A stretch of 64,000 bases of DNA from Janthinobacterium sp. 344 (GCF_900112025.1 NZ_FOKL01000011.1:1-64000); one strand, 5' to 3'. Positions 36,193 to 44,958 are shown, counted from the stretch's first letter. A program made the numbers and translations. The notes: a model not told the origin generated them from the sequence alone.

Positions 36193-36210
36193 CATGACAG
36201 AAGCGTCATG
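36193..36210. promoter_or_regulatory. Inverted repeat upstream of msrP
   Basis: CATGAC (36193-36198) and GTCATG (36205-36210) are six bases apart, 57 bases before the msrP ATG. It could be an operator for msrPQ. No T run follows, so it is not a terminator. Confidence 0.35.
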
Positions 36211-36266
36211 AACGGCCCGGAAAACTGGTGTAAGGTATCTTCAATCACCTTTTTTCCGGAGCCGCC

Positions 36267-37244
36267 ATGTTGATCAAGCGCAGTCCCAACGGCATTGAGT
36301 TGCCGTTCTCTTCCGAAATTACGCCGCGCGCCGTGTTTGAGTCGCGCCGCAGTTTCATCAAGCAGATCGCCCTGGGCTCCGTGTCCAGCGCGGCGCTGCT
36401 GGAAATGGCCAGCCGCGAAGCGTTCGCGCAAGGCACCAATCCCAAGCTGGCCGCCAAACTGAATCCCGCCTATTCGGCGCTGGAAAAGCAGACGGCCTAT
36501 AAAGACGCCACCACCTACAACAATTTCTACGAGTTCGGCACGGACAAGAGCGAGCCCGCGCAAAACGCGGGCACCCTGCGCACGCGGCCCTGGACGGTCA
36601 GCATCGAAGGCGAAGTCAAGAAGCCGATGACGCTCGATCTCGACGCGCTGCTGAAGCTGGCGCCGCTGGAAGAGCGCGTCTACCGCCTGCGCTGCGTGGA
36701 AGGCTGGTCGATGGTGATACCGTGGATCGGCTACTCATTTTCGGAGATCATCAAGAAGGTCGAGCCGACGGGCAATGCCAAGTACGTGGAATTCGTCACC
36801 CTGGCCGACAAGAAGCAGATGCCGGGCGTGGGCAGCCGCGTGCTGCAGTGGCCATACGTGGAAGGCTTGCGCATCGACGAGGCGAACCACCCGCTGGCCT
36901 TGCTGACCCTGGGCATGTATGGCGAAACCTTGCCGAACCAGAATGGCGCGCCCGTGCGCATGGTATTGCCGTGGAAATATGGGTTCAAATCGGCCAAATC
37001 CATCGTCAAGATCCGCTTCGTCAAGGAGCAGCCGCGCACGGCCTGGAATCTGGCGGCGCCGTCCGAATACGGTTTTTATTCGAATGTGAACCCGAACGTC
37101 GATCACCCGCGCTGGTCGCAGGCCACGGAGCGGCGCATCGGCGAAGACGGTTTTCTCACGCGCAAGCGCAAGACCCTGATGTACAACGGCTATAACGATG
37201 TCGCTTCGCTGTATGCGGGCATGGATCTGAAGAAATTCTTTTAA
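36267..37244 (+). CDS. msrP: Protein-methionine-sulfoxide reductase, catalytic subunit MsrP (YedY)
   Basis: The 325-residue molybdopterin enzyme repairs oxidised methionines in periplasmic proteins. A twin-arginine signal is clear ([12 protein letters not shown], Arg27-Arg28). The molybdenum ligand is Cys143 ([15 protein letters not shown]). The C-terminal GENERAL motif region [13 protein letters not shown] in this copy reads [20 protein letters not shown]. It is followed nine bases later by its membrane partner msrQ. Confidence 0.95.
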   Translation: MLIKRSPNGIELPFSSEITPRAVFESRRSFIKQIALGSVSSAALLEMASREAFAQGTNPKLAAKLNPAYSALEKQTAYKDATTYNNFYEFGTDKSEPAQNAGTLRTRPWTVSIEGEVKKPMTLDLDALLKLAPLEERVYRLRCVEGWSMVIPWIGYSFSEIIKKVEPTGNAKYVEFVTLADKKQMPGVGSRVLQWPYVEGLRIDEANHPLALLTLGMYGETLPNQNGAPVRMVLPWKYGFKSAKSIVKIRFVKEQPRTAWNLAAPSEYGFYSNVNPNVDHPRWSQATERRIGEDGFLTRKRKTLMYNGYNDVASLYAGMDLKKFF

Positions 37245-37253
37245 GGACCTACG

Positions 37254-37907
37254 ATGGCCATCAACCCCACGCCCAGGCAGCTGTCGCTGCTGAAAAGCCT
37301 GATTTTCCTGCTGGCGCTGATCCCGTTCGCGCGCATGGTGTGGCTGACGTATTCGGGGCAGCTGGTGGAGCCGCTGGAATTCATCACGCGCGGCACGGGC
37401 GACTGGACCCTGTATTTCCTGTGCATCAGCCTGGCCGTGACGCCGCTGCGCCGCTTCACGCAGTGGAACTGGCTGATCAAGCTGCGGCGCATGCTGGGCC
37501 TGTTTGCGTTTTTCTACGCGGCGCTGCACTTCACGACCTTCCTGTGGTTCGATCACTTTTTTGACATGCAGGAAATGTGGAAGGATGTGCTCAAGCGCCC
37601 GTTCATCACGGTGGGTTTCATCGCCTTCGTGCTGCTGATTCCGCTGGCCGTGACGAGCACGAACGGCATGGTGAAACGCCTGGGCGGCAAGCGCTGGCAA
37701 TGGCTGCACCGCCTGATCTATGTGATCGCGCCGCTGGGTATCCTGCACTTCTGGTGGATGAAGGCAGGTAAACATAATTTCGCGCAACCGATCCTGTTTG
37801 GCGTCATCGTCGCGCTACTGCTGGCAATACGCGTGTTTTTTGCCTGGAGCAAGCGCGCGAAAAGCGCCAGGGCGGCCGCCGCGGCCACCCCGGCGCGTCA
37901 GGCTTAG
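37254..37907 (+). CDS. msrQ: Haem-binding subunit MsrQ (YedZ)
   Basis: The 217-residue protein belongs to the ferric reductase-like transmembrane family with six helices. Haem-ligand histidines are in FFYAALHFTTFLWFDH and WQWLHRLIYVIAPLGILHFWW. It passes quinone electrons to MsrP. The start has AAGGA upstream. Its stop overlaps the convergent lptM stop by four bases. Confidence 0.94.
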   Translation: MAINPTPRQLSLLKSLIFLLALIPFARMVWLTYSGQLVEPLEFITRGTGDWTLYFLCISLAVTPLRRFTQWNWLIKLRRMLGLFAFFYAALHFTTFLWFDHFFDMQEMWKDVLKRPFITVGFIAFVLLIPLAVTSTNGMVKRLGGKRWQWLHRLIYVIAPLGILHFWWMKAGKHNFAQPILFGVIVALLLAIRVFFAWSKRAKSARAAAAATPARQA

Positions 37908-38086
37908 GTCACGGGCACGATGACCGGTGGCGGCGGCACGGGCGCCGGTTCGATCGGGCCTTTGGCTGGCGCGCCCTTGGCCGCCGGCGGCTTGGGCAGG
38001 TACAGGGGACCGGGCTGGCCGCAGCCCGCCAGGACGCTGGAAACCACAATGGTAATGCCGATATAAAACGCTGAGGATGACTTCAC
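37904..38086 (-). CDS. lptM: LptM-like small lipoprotein (YifL)
   Basis: The 60-residue protein starts with GTG at 38086 (or GTG at 38098). It has a signal peptide and lipobox (SSVLAGC), followed by the family signature GCGQPGPLYLPKPP and a Pro/Ala-rich tail. LptM stabilises the LptDE lipopolysaccharide transporter. As elsewhere, it is divergent from cyaY. The lysA gene that usually follows lptM is absent, and msrQ is convergent instead. Confidence 0.82.
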   Translation of the reverse strand: MKSSSAFYIGITIVVSSVLAGCGQPGPLYLPKPPAAKGAPAKGPIEPAPVPPPPVIVPVT

Positions 38087-38126
38087 GATTAGAATCACGG
38101 TTTGATTAAGATCTTTGGAGTGTAGC

Positions 38127-38456
38127 ATGAGCGAATCGGAATTCCTGGCCCTGGCCGAAGCCACCCTGACCCAGATCGAGGCGGCGCTGGACCGGCTGAA
38201 CGATGAAGACGTGCTCGACGTCGAATGCAGCCGCAGCGGCAATGTGCTGGAAATCGAGTTCATCGACAACGGCACGAAAATCATCGTCAACAGCCAGGCC
38301 CCCATGCGCGAGATGTGGGTGGCGGCCCGTTCCGGCGGTTTCCACTACAAGCGCGTGGGCGACGAGTGGATCAACACGCGCGACGGCTCGGAGCTGTTTG
38401 CGGCCTTGTCCAGCATGGCCAGCGAGCAGGCGGGCGCGCCGGTGGTATTGAAGTAA
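38127..38456 (+). CDS. cyaY: Iron donor protein CyaY (frataxin)
   Basis: The 109-residue frataxin homologue starts MSESEFLALAEATL after TTGGAG. It has the acidic first helix (LNDEDVLDVECS) and the family strand WVAARSGGFHYKRVGDEW. It regulates iron-sulfur cluster assembly with IscS. Confidence 0.95.
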   Translation: MSESEFLALAEATLTQIEAALDRLNDEDVLDVECSRSGNVLEIEFIDNGTKIIVNSQAPMREMWVAARSGGFHYKRVGDEWINTRDGSELFAALSSMASEQAGAPVVLK

Positions 38457-38476
38457 TTGTTTTAGCCGCGCGCAAT

Positions 38477-38510
38477 AAAAAAGGGCAGCCTGCATGGGCT
38501 GCCCTTTTTG
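38477..38510. terminator. Bidirectional terminator between cyaY and mrcA
   Basis: AAAAAAGGGCAGCC pairs with GGCTGCCCTTTTT around TGCAT, between convergent genes. Confidence 0.8.
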
Positions 38511-38526
38511 CTTGCGTCATCCGACA

Positions 38527-38597
38527 ACAGGTGGCGCCGGCGTGGTGTCGGGTTACGGCCTGCGGCCTGACCCGACCTACTCCATGCGCTGTCGTCA
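38527..38597. repeat. REP-like intergenic element, copy A
   Basis: TCGGGTTACGGCC (38548-38560) faces GGCCTGACCCGA (38564-38575), forming an imperfect hairpin. It is flanked by GGTG and CTACTCC. The core GGTGTCGGGTTACG recurs in inverted orientation near 50090 (copy B), where CTACTCC also occurs. Confidence 0.6.
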
Positions 38598-40940
38598 GAA
38601 CAACTCGTTCTTCACGGCTTCTTTCGCCTTTTCTTCCTCCGGCGTGCCGCGCGCCGCGCCTTCCAGGCTGCCCACGCCCGTACCCGGCGGATTTTCCGCA
38701 TAGTAGTACTCGTCGCCCACGTGGATCAGGCCTTCCGGCACGGCGCGTTCCTCGACGGGAATGCTCTTCAGGGCCTTGGCCATGTAGTTGACCCAGATCG
38801 GCAAGGCCAGGCCGCCGCCCGTTTCGCGGTTGCCCAGGTTGCGCGGCTGGTCGTAGCCGATCCAGGCGATGCCCACCAGCTTGGCCTGGTAGCCGGCGAA
38901 CCACGCATCGATGGAATCGTTGGTGGTGCCCGTCTTGCCCGCCAGGTCGGGGCGCTTCAATGCCATGGCTTTATTCGCCGTGCCGAAGCGCACGACGTCG
39001 TTGAGCATGCTGTTCATCAGGAAGGCGTTGCGTTCGTCGATCACGCGGTGGGCTTCCTCGCCCGCCAGGTCCGGCTTGGCCTGCGACAGGACGTTGCCAT
39101 CGCTATCGGTCACCTTGGCTATCAGGTAGGGATTGACCTTGTAGCCGCCGTTGGCGAACACGGCATACGCGCCCGCCATCTGCAGCGGCGTGACGTTGCC
39201 GGCGCCCAGGGCCAGCGTCAGGTAGGGCGGGTTCTTGTCCGCGTCAAAGCCGAAGCGCGTCGCGTATTCCTGGCCATATTTGGCGCCGATCTTGTGCAGG
39301 ATGCGGATGGAAATCATGTTTTTCGATTTCATCAAGCCCTTGCGCATGGTCATCGGGCCGTCGTACTTGCTGTCGTAGTTCTTCGGCTCCCACGCCTGGC
39401 CGCCCGTCTGGCCCGCGTCGAACGAGATCGGCGCATCGTTGATGATGGTGGCTGGCGACAACCCCCGTTCCAGCGACGCGGAATAGATGAAGGGCTTGAA
39501 GGCGGAGCCGGGCTGGCGCCACGCCTGCGTGACGTGATTGAACTTGTTGCGGTTGTAATCGAAGCCGCCCACCATGGCGCGGATGGCGCCGTCCGTCGTG
39601 CTGGCCGAGACGAACGCCGACTGCACTTCCGGCATCTGCGTCAAGACCCAGGTGTTGCCTTCCTGCATGACGCGGATCACGGCGCCGCGCTTGATGCGGC
39701 GGTTCGGCGCCGCTTTGTCCGACAGCCACGCCGCGCCGAAGGTCAGGCCAGGGCCGGTGATGGTGATTTCCTCGCCGGCCGAGGTGACGGCCTGGATGGA
39801 CTTGGGCGACGCCTGCAGCACCATGGCGGCGATGATGTCGTCGCTGTCCGGGTGGTCGGCCAGTTCCGTTTCGATGGCATCGTCCGCTTCGGCCTTGGTT
39901 TTTGGAATCTCGATATATGCTTCCGGGCCGCGGTAGCCATGGCGTTTCTCGTAATCCATGACACCCTTGCGCAGGGCCAGGTAGGCGGCGTCCTGGTCAG
40001 CCTTGGTGATGGTGGTGTAGACGTTCAGGCCGCGCGTATAGGTATCTTCCTTGAATTGCTCGTAGACCAGCTGGCGCGCCATCTCCGACACATATTCCGC
40101 GTGCACGCCAAAGGCGCTGCTGTCCGTTTTCACTTTCAGTTCTTCATTCTTTGCTTCTTCGTACTGCGCCGGCGTGATGTAGCCCAGCTGCGCCATGCGC
40201 TGCAGGATGTATTGCTGGCGCATGCGCGCGCGCTTCGGATTGACGACGGGGTTGTAGGCCGACGGCGCTTTCGGCAAGCCGGCCAGCATGGCCGCTTCGG
40301 CCACGGTCAGGTCCTGGATATTCTTGCCGAAATAGATTTGCGCGGCCGAGGCGAAGCCGTAGGCGCGCTGACCCAGATAAATCTGGTTCATATACACTTC
40401 CAGGATCTGGTCCTTGCTGAGGTTTTTCTCGATCTTCCAGGCCAATAACACTTCATAGGCCTTGCGTTTCAGGGTCTGTTCGCTGGACAGGAAGAAATTG
40501 CGCGCCACCTGCTGCGTGATGGTCGACGCGCCTTGCTTGGCGCCGCCCGTCAGGTTGTGCAGGGCCGCGCGGGTGATGCCCAGGTAGTCCACGCCACCGT
40601 GCTCATAGAAGCGGTCATCCTCGATGGCCAGCACGGCTTTCTTCATGACATCGGGGATATCCTTGATGTGCACCATGTTGCGGCGCTCTTCACCGAACTC
40701 GCCGATCAGCACGCTGTCGGAGGTGAAAATGCGCAACGGCATTTTCGGCTTGTAATCGGTCAGGGTATCGAGCGCCGGCAGGTTCGGATACGCCATGGCC
40801 AGGCCGAATACCACCAGCAGCACGCCGACGACGCCCAGGCCCAGGAACGATACCAGGGCCATCAGCAGAAAGCGTTTGGGTTTGCTGCCCTTCTTGGGCG
40901 GTTTCGAGCCAGCGTTGCCGGCGGAAGATGAAGATGTCAT
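38595..40940 (-). CDS. mrcA: Penicillin-binding protein 1A
   Basis: The 781-residue bifunctional peptidoglycan synthase has a cytoplasmic basic tail and a membrane helix (about 23-50). The glycosyltransferase domain includes EDDRFYEHGG (Glu107) and GASTITQQVARNFFL. The transpeptidase has Ser479 in SAFK, the SKN motif (MKSKNMIS) and KTG at 669-671. An OB-like insertion lies between the two domains. The ATG at 40940 was chosen over a TTG 12 codons upstream. It is divergent from the pilus operon, a layout conserved in many proteobacteria. Confidence 0.94.
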   Translation of the reverse strand: MTSSSSAGNAGSKPPKKGSKPKRFLLMALVSFLGLGVVGVLLVVFGLAMAYPNLPALDTLTDYKPKMPLRIFTSDSVLIGEFGEERRNMVHIKDIPDVMKKAVLAIEDDRFYEHGGVDYLGITRAALHNLTGGAKQGASTITQQVARNFFLSSEQTLKRKAYEVLLAWKIEKNLSKDQILEVYMNQIYLGQRAYGFASAAQIYFGKNIQDLTVAEAAMLAGLPKAPSAYNPVVNPKRARMRQQYILQRMAQLGYITPAQYEEAKNEELKVKTDSSAFGVHAEYVSEMARQLVYEQFKEDTYTRGLNVYTTITKADQDAAYLALRKGVMDYEKRHGYRGPEAYIEIPKTKAEADDAIETELADHPDSDDIIAAMVLQASPKSIQAVTSAGEEITITGPGLTFGAAWLSDKAAPNRRIKRGAVIRVMQEGNTWVLTQMPEVQSAFVSASTTDGAIRAMVGGFDYNRNKFNHVTQAWRQPGSAFKPFIYSASLERGLSPATIINDAPISFDAGQTGGQAWEPKNYDSKYDGPMTMRKGLMKSKNMISIRILHKIGAKYGQEYATRFGFDADKNPPYLTLALGAGNVTPLQMAGAYAVFANGGYKVNPYLIAKVTDSDGNVLSQAKPDLAGEEAHRVIDERNAFLMNSMLNDVVRFGTANKAMALKRPDLAGKTGTTNDSIDAWFAGYQAKLVGIAWIGYDQPRNLGNRETGGGLALPIWVNYMAKALKSIPVEERAVPEGLIHVGDEYYYAENPPGTGVGSLEGAARGTPEEEKAKEAVKNELF

Positions 40941-41050
40941 GCGTGTCGTGTCTTTCAGTGAATTTATGCCGCCCAATTATAAGCGAGCTTGCGGGGGCGG
41001 CAGCGCGCCGTGGCGCCGGCCCGGGGGCATGTGGAAACTTGTCGCTACTC

Positions 41051-41079
41051 TATATAAGCGCGTATTGGCCTGCTGGCAA
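41051..41079 (-). promoter_or_regulatory. Promoter of mrcA
   Basis: On the minus strand TTGCCA (41079-41074) stands exactly 17 bases from TATATA (41056-41051). The leader to the mrcA ATG would be about 105 bases. No similar element for pilM was found on the plus strand in this 290-base gap. Confidence 0.55.
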
Positions 41080-41232
41080 CCAGGATTTGGTAACAATTAT
41101 TCTGCGCCAGATCACGGCCGGGCCAGATAGGGGCCGCGCGCCGCAGGCACAGGCGGGAAATCCATTTACAAGCCATCAGCGTCGAGACTAGGATTTTGCA
41201 TGGCAGCGGCCATCCCACGGTGACATTTCTCC

Positions 41233-41874
41233 ATGAAAAACATGTCCATACGTCGTCTTCTTGGCAGGGGCTTGCTCGGCGTTGACATAGGGCAAGATTT
41301 CGTGCGCGTCATTGAACTGGTGCGCCGGCGGGGCAGCTTGGCTTGCCGGCATTGCGGCAGCGCCGCGCTGGCACCGGGAATAATGCTTGAGGGAAATATC
41401 GAGGATGTGCAGGGCCTGGCCGATGCGTTGCGCCAGGCTTGGCGCGACAGTGGCAGCGGTTGCATCCGGGTGGCGCTGGCCATGCCGGCCACGGCCCTGA
41501 TCACGCACGCGATCCGCCTGCCTGCCGGCTTGCCCGAGGAACAGCTGGAAATGCTGGTGGAACTGGAGGCGGCACACTACATGCCGTTCCCCCTGGAAGA
41601 CGCCAACCTGGACTTTTTCACCCTGGGCCCGGCGGCGCCGCTGGCTGGCAAGGATGGGCTGGAGATCGACGTGCTGCTGGTGGCGGCGCGGCGCGCCAGC
41701 GTGCAGCGCCGTCTCGATGCGGCCAAGACGGCCGGTTTGCTGGCGGTCGTCATGGATAGCGAGGCGCTGGCCTTGCAGGCGGCCATGGCACAGGGCGGCT
41801 GGCAAACCTTGCCTGACGGCGGATCGGCATACCAGCTGGCCTGGGGCCTGGCCTTGCACGGGTTTGCCCGATGA
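41233..41874 (+). CDS. pilM: Shortened PilM, type IV pilus inner-membrane ATPase-like protein
   Basis: The protein has 213 residues against about 350 for typical PilM. The N-terminal actin-like part is clear (LGVDIGQDFVRVIEL, RVALAMPATALITHAIRLP, ELEAAHYMPFPLEDANLDF, AKTAGLLAVVMDSEALALQ). Only about 15 codons then separate this from AYQLAWGLALHGF, which matches the extreme C-terminus of full PilM (CGLALRSF). The segment of about 140 residues between them, holding much of the nucleotide site, is missing in frame. PilM binds the cytoplasmic tail of PilN, which is present next door. It may act as a scaffold without ATP turnover. Confidence 0.85.
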   Translation: MKNMSIRRLLGRGLLGVDIGQDFVRVIELVRRRGSLACRHCGSAALAPGIMLEGNIEDVQGLADALRQAWRDSGSGCIRVALAMPATALITHAIRLPAGLPEEQLEMLVELEAAHYMPFPLEDANLDFFTLGPAAPLAGKDGLEIDVLLVAARRASVQRRLDAAKTAGLLAVVMDSEALALQAAMAQGGWQTLPDGGSAYQLAWGLALHGFAR

Positions 41875-42467
41875 CGCCGGCAGCGCGCGTGCCGCGTATC
41901 AATCTCTTGCCCTACCGGCAGGCGGCGCGGCGGCGGCGCGTGCAGTCACTGCTGTGGCTGCTGGCCGGCGGTGCGCTGCTGGGATTGCTGCTGGCGCTGC
42001 TCACGGCGCTGTGGCTGCAGTTGCGGCTCGATAACATCGCGCAGCGCCAGGATGGCTGGCGCCACGCCACACGGCAATTGGATGGCGTGCTCGCTGGCGG
42101 CCGGCACCTGCAGGACGAGACGGCGGCCTTGCTGGCGCGCCGGCAGGCGATTGCAGCACTGCAAGAACAGCGCAATGGCGCCGTCGTCTTGCTCGATATC
42201 GTGGCGCGGGCGATGCCGCCCGGCGTGGCCTTGCGCAGCGTGCGGCAGGAGGCGGCGACGGTGCGCCTGCAAGGGCATGCCGTGGCGCAGGAGCAGGTCG
42301 CGGCCTTGCTGCTGGCGCTGGCAGAGGCGGCACCACAGTCGAAGCCGGAATTGCTGGAAGTGCGCGGCGCGGCGGAAGGTGCGGTGGAGTGGACGCTGCG
42401 CCTGGCCGGGCCATCTGTGGCAGCAGCGCCGGCACGGGAGGTGGCCGAACATGGCGCGCCTGATTGA
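41871..42467 (+). CDS. pilN: Type IV pilus alignment protein PilN
   Basis: The 198-residue protein has the cytoplasmic PilM-binding motif (RINLLPYR, residues 9-16), a membrane helix (about 27-50), a coiled coil and a ferredoxin-like periplasmic domain (VVLLDIVARAMPPGVALRSVRQE). It overlaps pilM and the next gene by a few bases, so translation is probably coupled. Confidence 0.9.
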   Translation: MTPAARVPRINLLPYRQAARRRRVQSLLWLLAGGALLGLLLALLTALWLQLRLDNIAQRQDGWRHATRQLDGVLAGGRHLQDETAALLARRQAIAALQEQRNGAVVLLDIVARAMPPGVALRSVRQEAATVRLQGHAVAQEQVAALLLALAEAAPQSKPELLEVRGAAEGAVEWTLRLAGPSVAAAPAREVAEHGAPD

Positions 42468-43494
42468 AGCAGCGCTGTGGCCGCTGCCAGCCCGCCTTGC
42501 CAGCGCCGCCTTGTGTGCCGCGCTGGTGGCGGCACTGCTGTATCTGCTCTGGCTCGATGGCTTGTCTGCTGCCGTGCACGGCGCACTGGGAGAGGAAAGC
42601 CGTCTGCGCGCCGCCTATCTGCAGTCCAGGGCACGGGCAGGGCAGGCGCCATATTGGCGCGAGCAGCGGCGTCTTGCCGGTGCCGAGCTGGCCGGGCTGG
42701 AACAGCAATTGGCTGATCGTCAGCACATGGCGGTGCTGTTGTCCGATATCAATGCGGCGGGCCAGGCGCGCGGCGTGCACTTTACCCTGTTCAAGCCGGG
42801 CGCGCCCCAGCCGCAGGCATTAATTGTCGCCTTGCCCATCGCCGTGCAGCTGCGCGGCACCTATCACGCCATGGGCGAACTGATGGCCGACCTGGCACGC
42901 TTGCCGCACATCGTTACCGTGCATGAACTGGCGTTGACAGCGGGCAAGGACGGCGTGCTGACGCTTGATGCCGTGCTGTACGCGTATCGCTTGCCCGACG
43001 CGCAGGAGGGTGCGGCGCTGGCGCGCCTGCCGCCGACGCCGGCATCGGGCCGGCAGGCGCCGCTGGCTTGGCAGGCGCTGCCGGACTTCGTGCCGCGCGC
43101 CTATGCAGGCAGCGGCTTGCCCGATCCATTTGCGCCGTCGTTGCCGGCGCCGGCAGGGCATGGCGGCGTGGTCGGGCCGGACCCGCGCCGTCCCCGCGAG
43201 CCGCTGGAAAGCGTGGCCATGCCTGCCCTGAGCATGGTGGGCAGCGTGCGCCTGGCGGGTCGCCTGAGCGCGTTGCTGCTGGCGGGGCAGCGCGTGCACC
43301 GGGTGGAAGTGGGCCAGCATCTGGGGCAGGACCACGGCGTGGTGACGGACATCAGCGAACAGGCTGTGCAGTACCGTGAACTGCTGCGCGAGGCGGACGG
43401 TCCCTGGCGCGAGCGGCGCGGCAGCCTGGGCTTGCAGGTGGCTGCCGCCGCGGCGGCAACTGCCAAGGCCAGTCCGCCCGAGGTGGCGCCATGA
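42451..43494 (+). CDS. PilO-PilP fusion, type IV pilus alignment protein
   Basis: One 347-residue frame covers two proteins that are normally separate. Residues 1-180 are PilO: membrane helix 20-38, coiled coil, then LLSDINAAGQARGVHFTLF and GTYHAMGELMADLARLPHIVTVHEL. A linker (181-221) leads to PilP at 222-329, with GLPDPFAP, REPLESVAM, MVGSV and GQHLGQDHGVVTDISE. The signal peptide and lipobox cysteine of normal PilP are absent, so PilP is held by the PilO helix instead. The ATG lies inside the pilN end. An Ala-rich tail closes the protein. Confidence 0.88.
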   Translation: MARLIEAALWPLPARLASAALCAALVAALLYLLWLDGLSAAVHGALGEESRLRAAYLQSRARAGQAPYWREQRRLAGAELAGLEQQLADRQHMAVLLSDINAAGQARGVHFTLFKPGAPQPQALIVALPIAVQLRGTYHAMGELMADLARLPHIVTVHELALTAGKDGVLTLDAVLYAYRLPDAQEGAALARLPPTPASGRQAPLAWQALPDFVPRAYAGSGLPDPFAPSLPAPAGHGGVVGPDPRRPREPLESVAMPALSMVGSVRLAGRLSALLLAGQRVHRVEVGQHLGQDHGVVTDISEQAVQYRELLREADGPWRERRGSLGLQVAAAAAATAKASPPEVAP

Positions 43495-44912
43495 CGCCGC
43501 GCCGCCTGCTTGTGGCCACGCTCCTGTTCCTGCATGCCGGCAGCCTCGCCCAGGAAGCGGTGGTGCTGGTGACGGCGCCGCGACTGTATGCCGGCGAGAA
43601 GATTTCCGTGGATTTCCAGAACGTGGGCGTGCGCGCGGCCCTGCACATCCTGGCCGATGCCTCGGGACAGAACATCGTCGCCAGCGACAGTGTGGCGGGC
43701 AATGTCACCTTGCGCCTGCGCGACTTGCCGTGGGACCAGGCGCTCGACGTCGTGCTGCAAGCGAAGGGCCTGGACATGCGGCGCAATGGCAACGTGCTGT
43801 GGATCGCGCCGCGCGAGGAAATCCTCGCGCGCGAAAAGCTGGAGCTCGAAACGCGCGCGCAGATCGCCGAACTGGAACCCTTGCAATCGGCCATCTTCCA
43901 GCTCAACTACCAGAAGGCGGAAGCGTTTCGCAGCGTGTTCGGCCTCGATGCGGGGGAAGGGCGCAGCCGGCTGCTGTCGCGCCGTGGCAGCGTGCTGATC
44001 GAGCCGCGCACGAACCAGCTGTTCGTCACCGACGTGCCGGCGCGCCTGGAGCAGATCCGCTTGCTGATCGTCAAAACGGATATCGCTACGCGGCAAGTCA
44101 TGATCGAAGCGCGCATCGTCGAGGCGAACGATAGCTTCAGCCGTAACCTGGGCGCGCGCCTGGGCTTTACGGACCAGCGCCTGGCGGCGGGCCAGTTGCC
44201 CGGCTTTTCGCTGGGCGGCAGCGGACGCCGTGCCGCCATCGGCGGCAGTTACCAGGGCGTGGGCGAGGCGACGGGGCAAACGGTGGCCGGTGCCGGTGCC
44301 TTCGTGCCGAACTCGCACTTCGTCAACTTGCCGGCCGCCAGCCTCAATGGCTTGCAACCGGCCAGCTTTGCCTTGAGCCTGTTTTCGGCGGCGGCCAACC
44401 GTTTTCTGAACCTGGAATTGTCCGCGCTGGAAGCGGACGGCCAGGGCAAGATCATTTCCAGCCCGCGCGTGGTGACGGCCGACAAGGTGCTGGCGCTGAT
44501 CGAACAGGGCATCGAATTGCCCTATCAGGTGGCCACCAGCAGCGGCGCCACCTCGATCACGTTTCGCAAGGCGAATTTGCGCCTGGAGGTGACGCCGCAG
44601 ATCACGCCGGATGGCCATGTCGTGCTGGAAGTGGACGTCAACAAGGACAGCGTGGGCCAGGAAACGCGCTCCGGCTTCGCCATCGACACCAAGCACGTGC
44701 GCACGCAGGTGATGGTGGAAGACGGCGGCACGGTGGTGCTGGGCGGTATTTATCAGCAGTCGGAGCGGGGCACGGACAGCAAGGTGCCGGTGCTGGGCGA
44801 CATCCCCGTGCTGGGGACTTTTTTCCGCAGTATGGGCCGCAGTCAAGAAAAAACCGAACTGATGGTGTTCATTACACCGAAAATAGTGGCAGATCGGCCA
44901 GCAACACGTTAA
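43491..44912 (+). CDS. pilQ: Short PilQ secretin
   Basis: The 473-residue outer-membrane secretin has a signal peptide (cut near SLA-QEA), the secretin N-terminal domain (ISVDFQNVGVRAALHILA, GNVTLRLRDLPWDQALDVVL), an N1 domain (about 125-210) and the secretin core with VPVLGDIPVLGTFFRS. Typical PilQ is about 700 residues and begins with one or two AMIN domains that bind peptidoglycan; these are absent. The ATGA overlap with the fusion gene shows the operon is tight. A different secretin type is possible, but the neighbours argue for PilQ. Confidence 0.88.
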   Translation: MTPRRLLVATLLFLHAGSLAQEAVVLVTAPRLYAGEKISVDFQNVGVRAALHILADASGQNIVASDSVAGNVTLRLRDLPWDQALDVVLQAKGLDMRRNGNVLWIAPREEILAREKLELETRAQIAELEPLQSAIFQLNYQKAEAFRSVFGLDAGEGRSRLLSRRGSVLIEPRTNQLFVTDVPARLEQIRLLIVKTDIATRQVMIEARIVEANDSFSRNLGARLGFTDQRLAAGQLPGFSLGGSGRRAAIGGSYQGVGEATGQTVAGAGAFVPNSHFVNLPAASLNGLQPASFALSLFSAAANRFLNLELSALEADGQGKIISSPRVVTADKVLALIEQGIELPYQVATSSGATSITFRKANLRLEVTPQITPDGHVVLEVDVNKDSVGQETRSGFAIDTKHVRTQVMVEDGGTVVLGGIYQQSERGTDSKVPVLGDIPVLGTFFRSMGRSQEKTELMVFITPKIVADRPATR

Positions 44913-44958
44913 TGTCGCATCTTTACGTTTAAGTAACAATGCAGACGAAAGCGGACGG

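Noticed and set aside
41074..41091. Sigma-54 promoter for pilM
   Set aside because: TGGCA and TTGGT are present but two bases too far apart, and the C of the conserved -12 GC is missing. TGGCAA there is better read as the minus-strand -35 of mrcA.
41233..41874. PilM shortened by a frameshift
   Set aside because: The missing part is not present in another frame. Only about 45 bases separate the two conserved ends, so it is a true in-frame deletion in this sequence.
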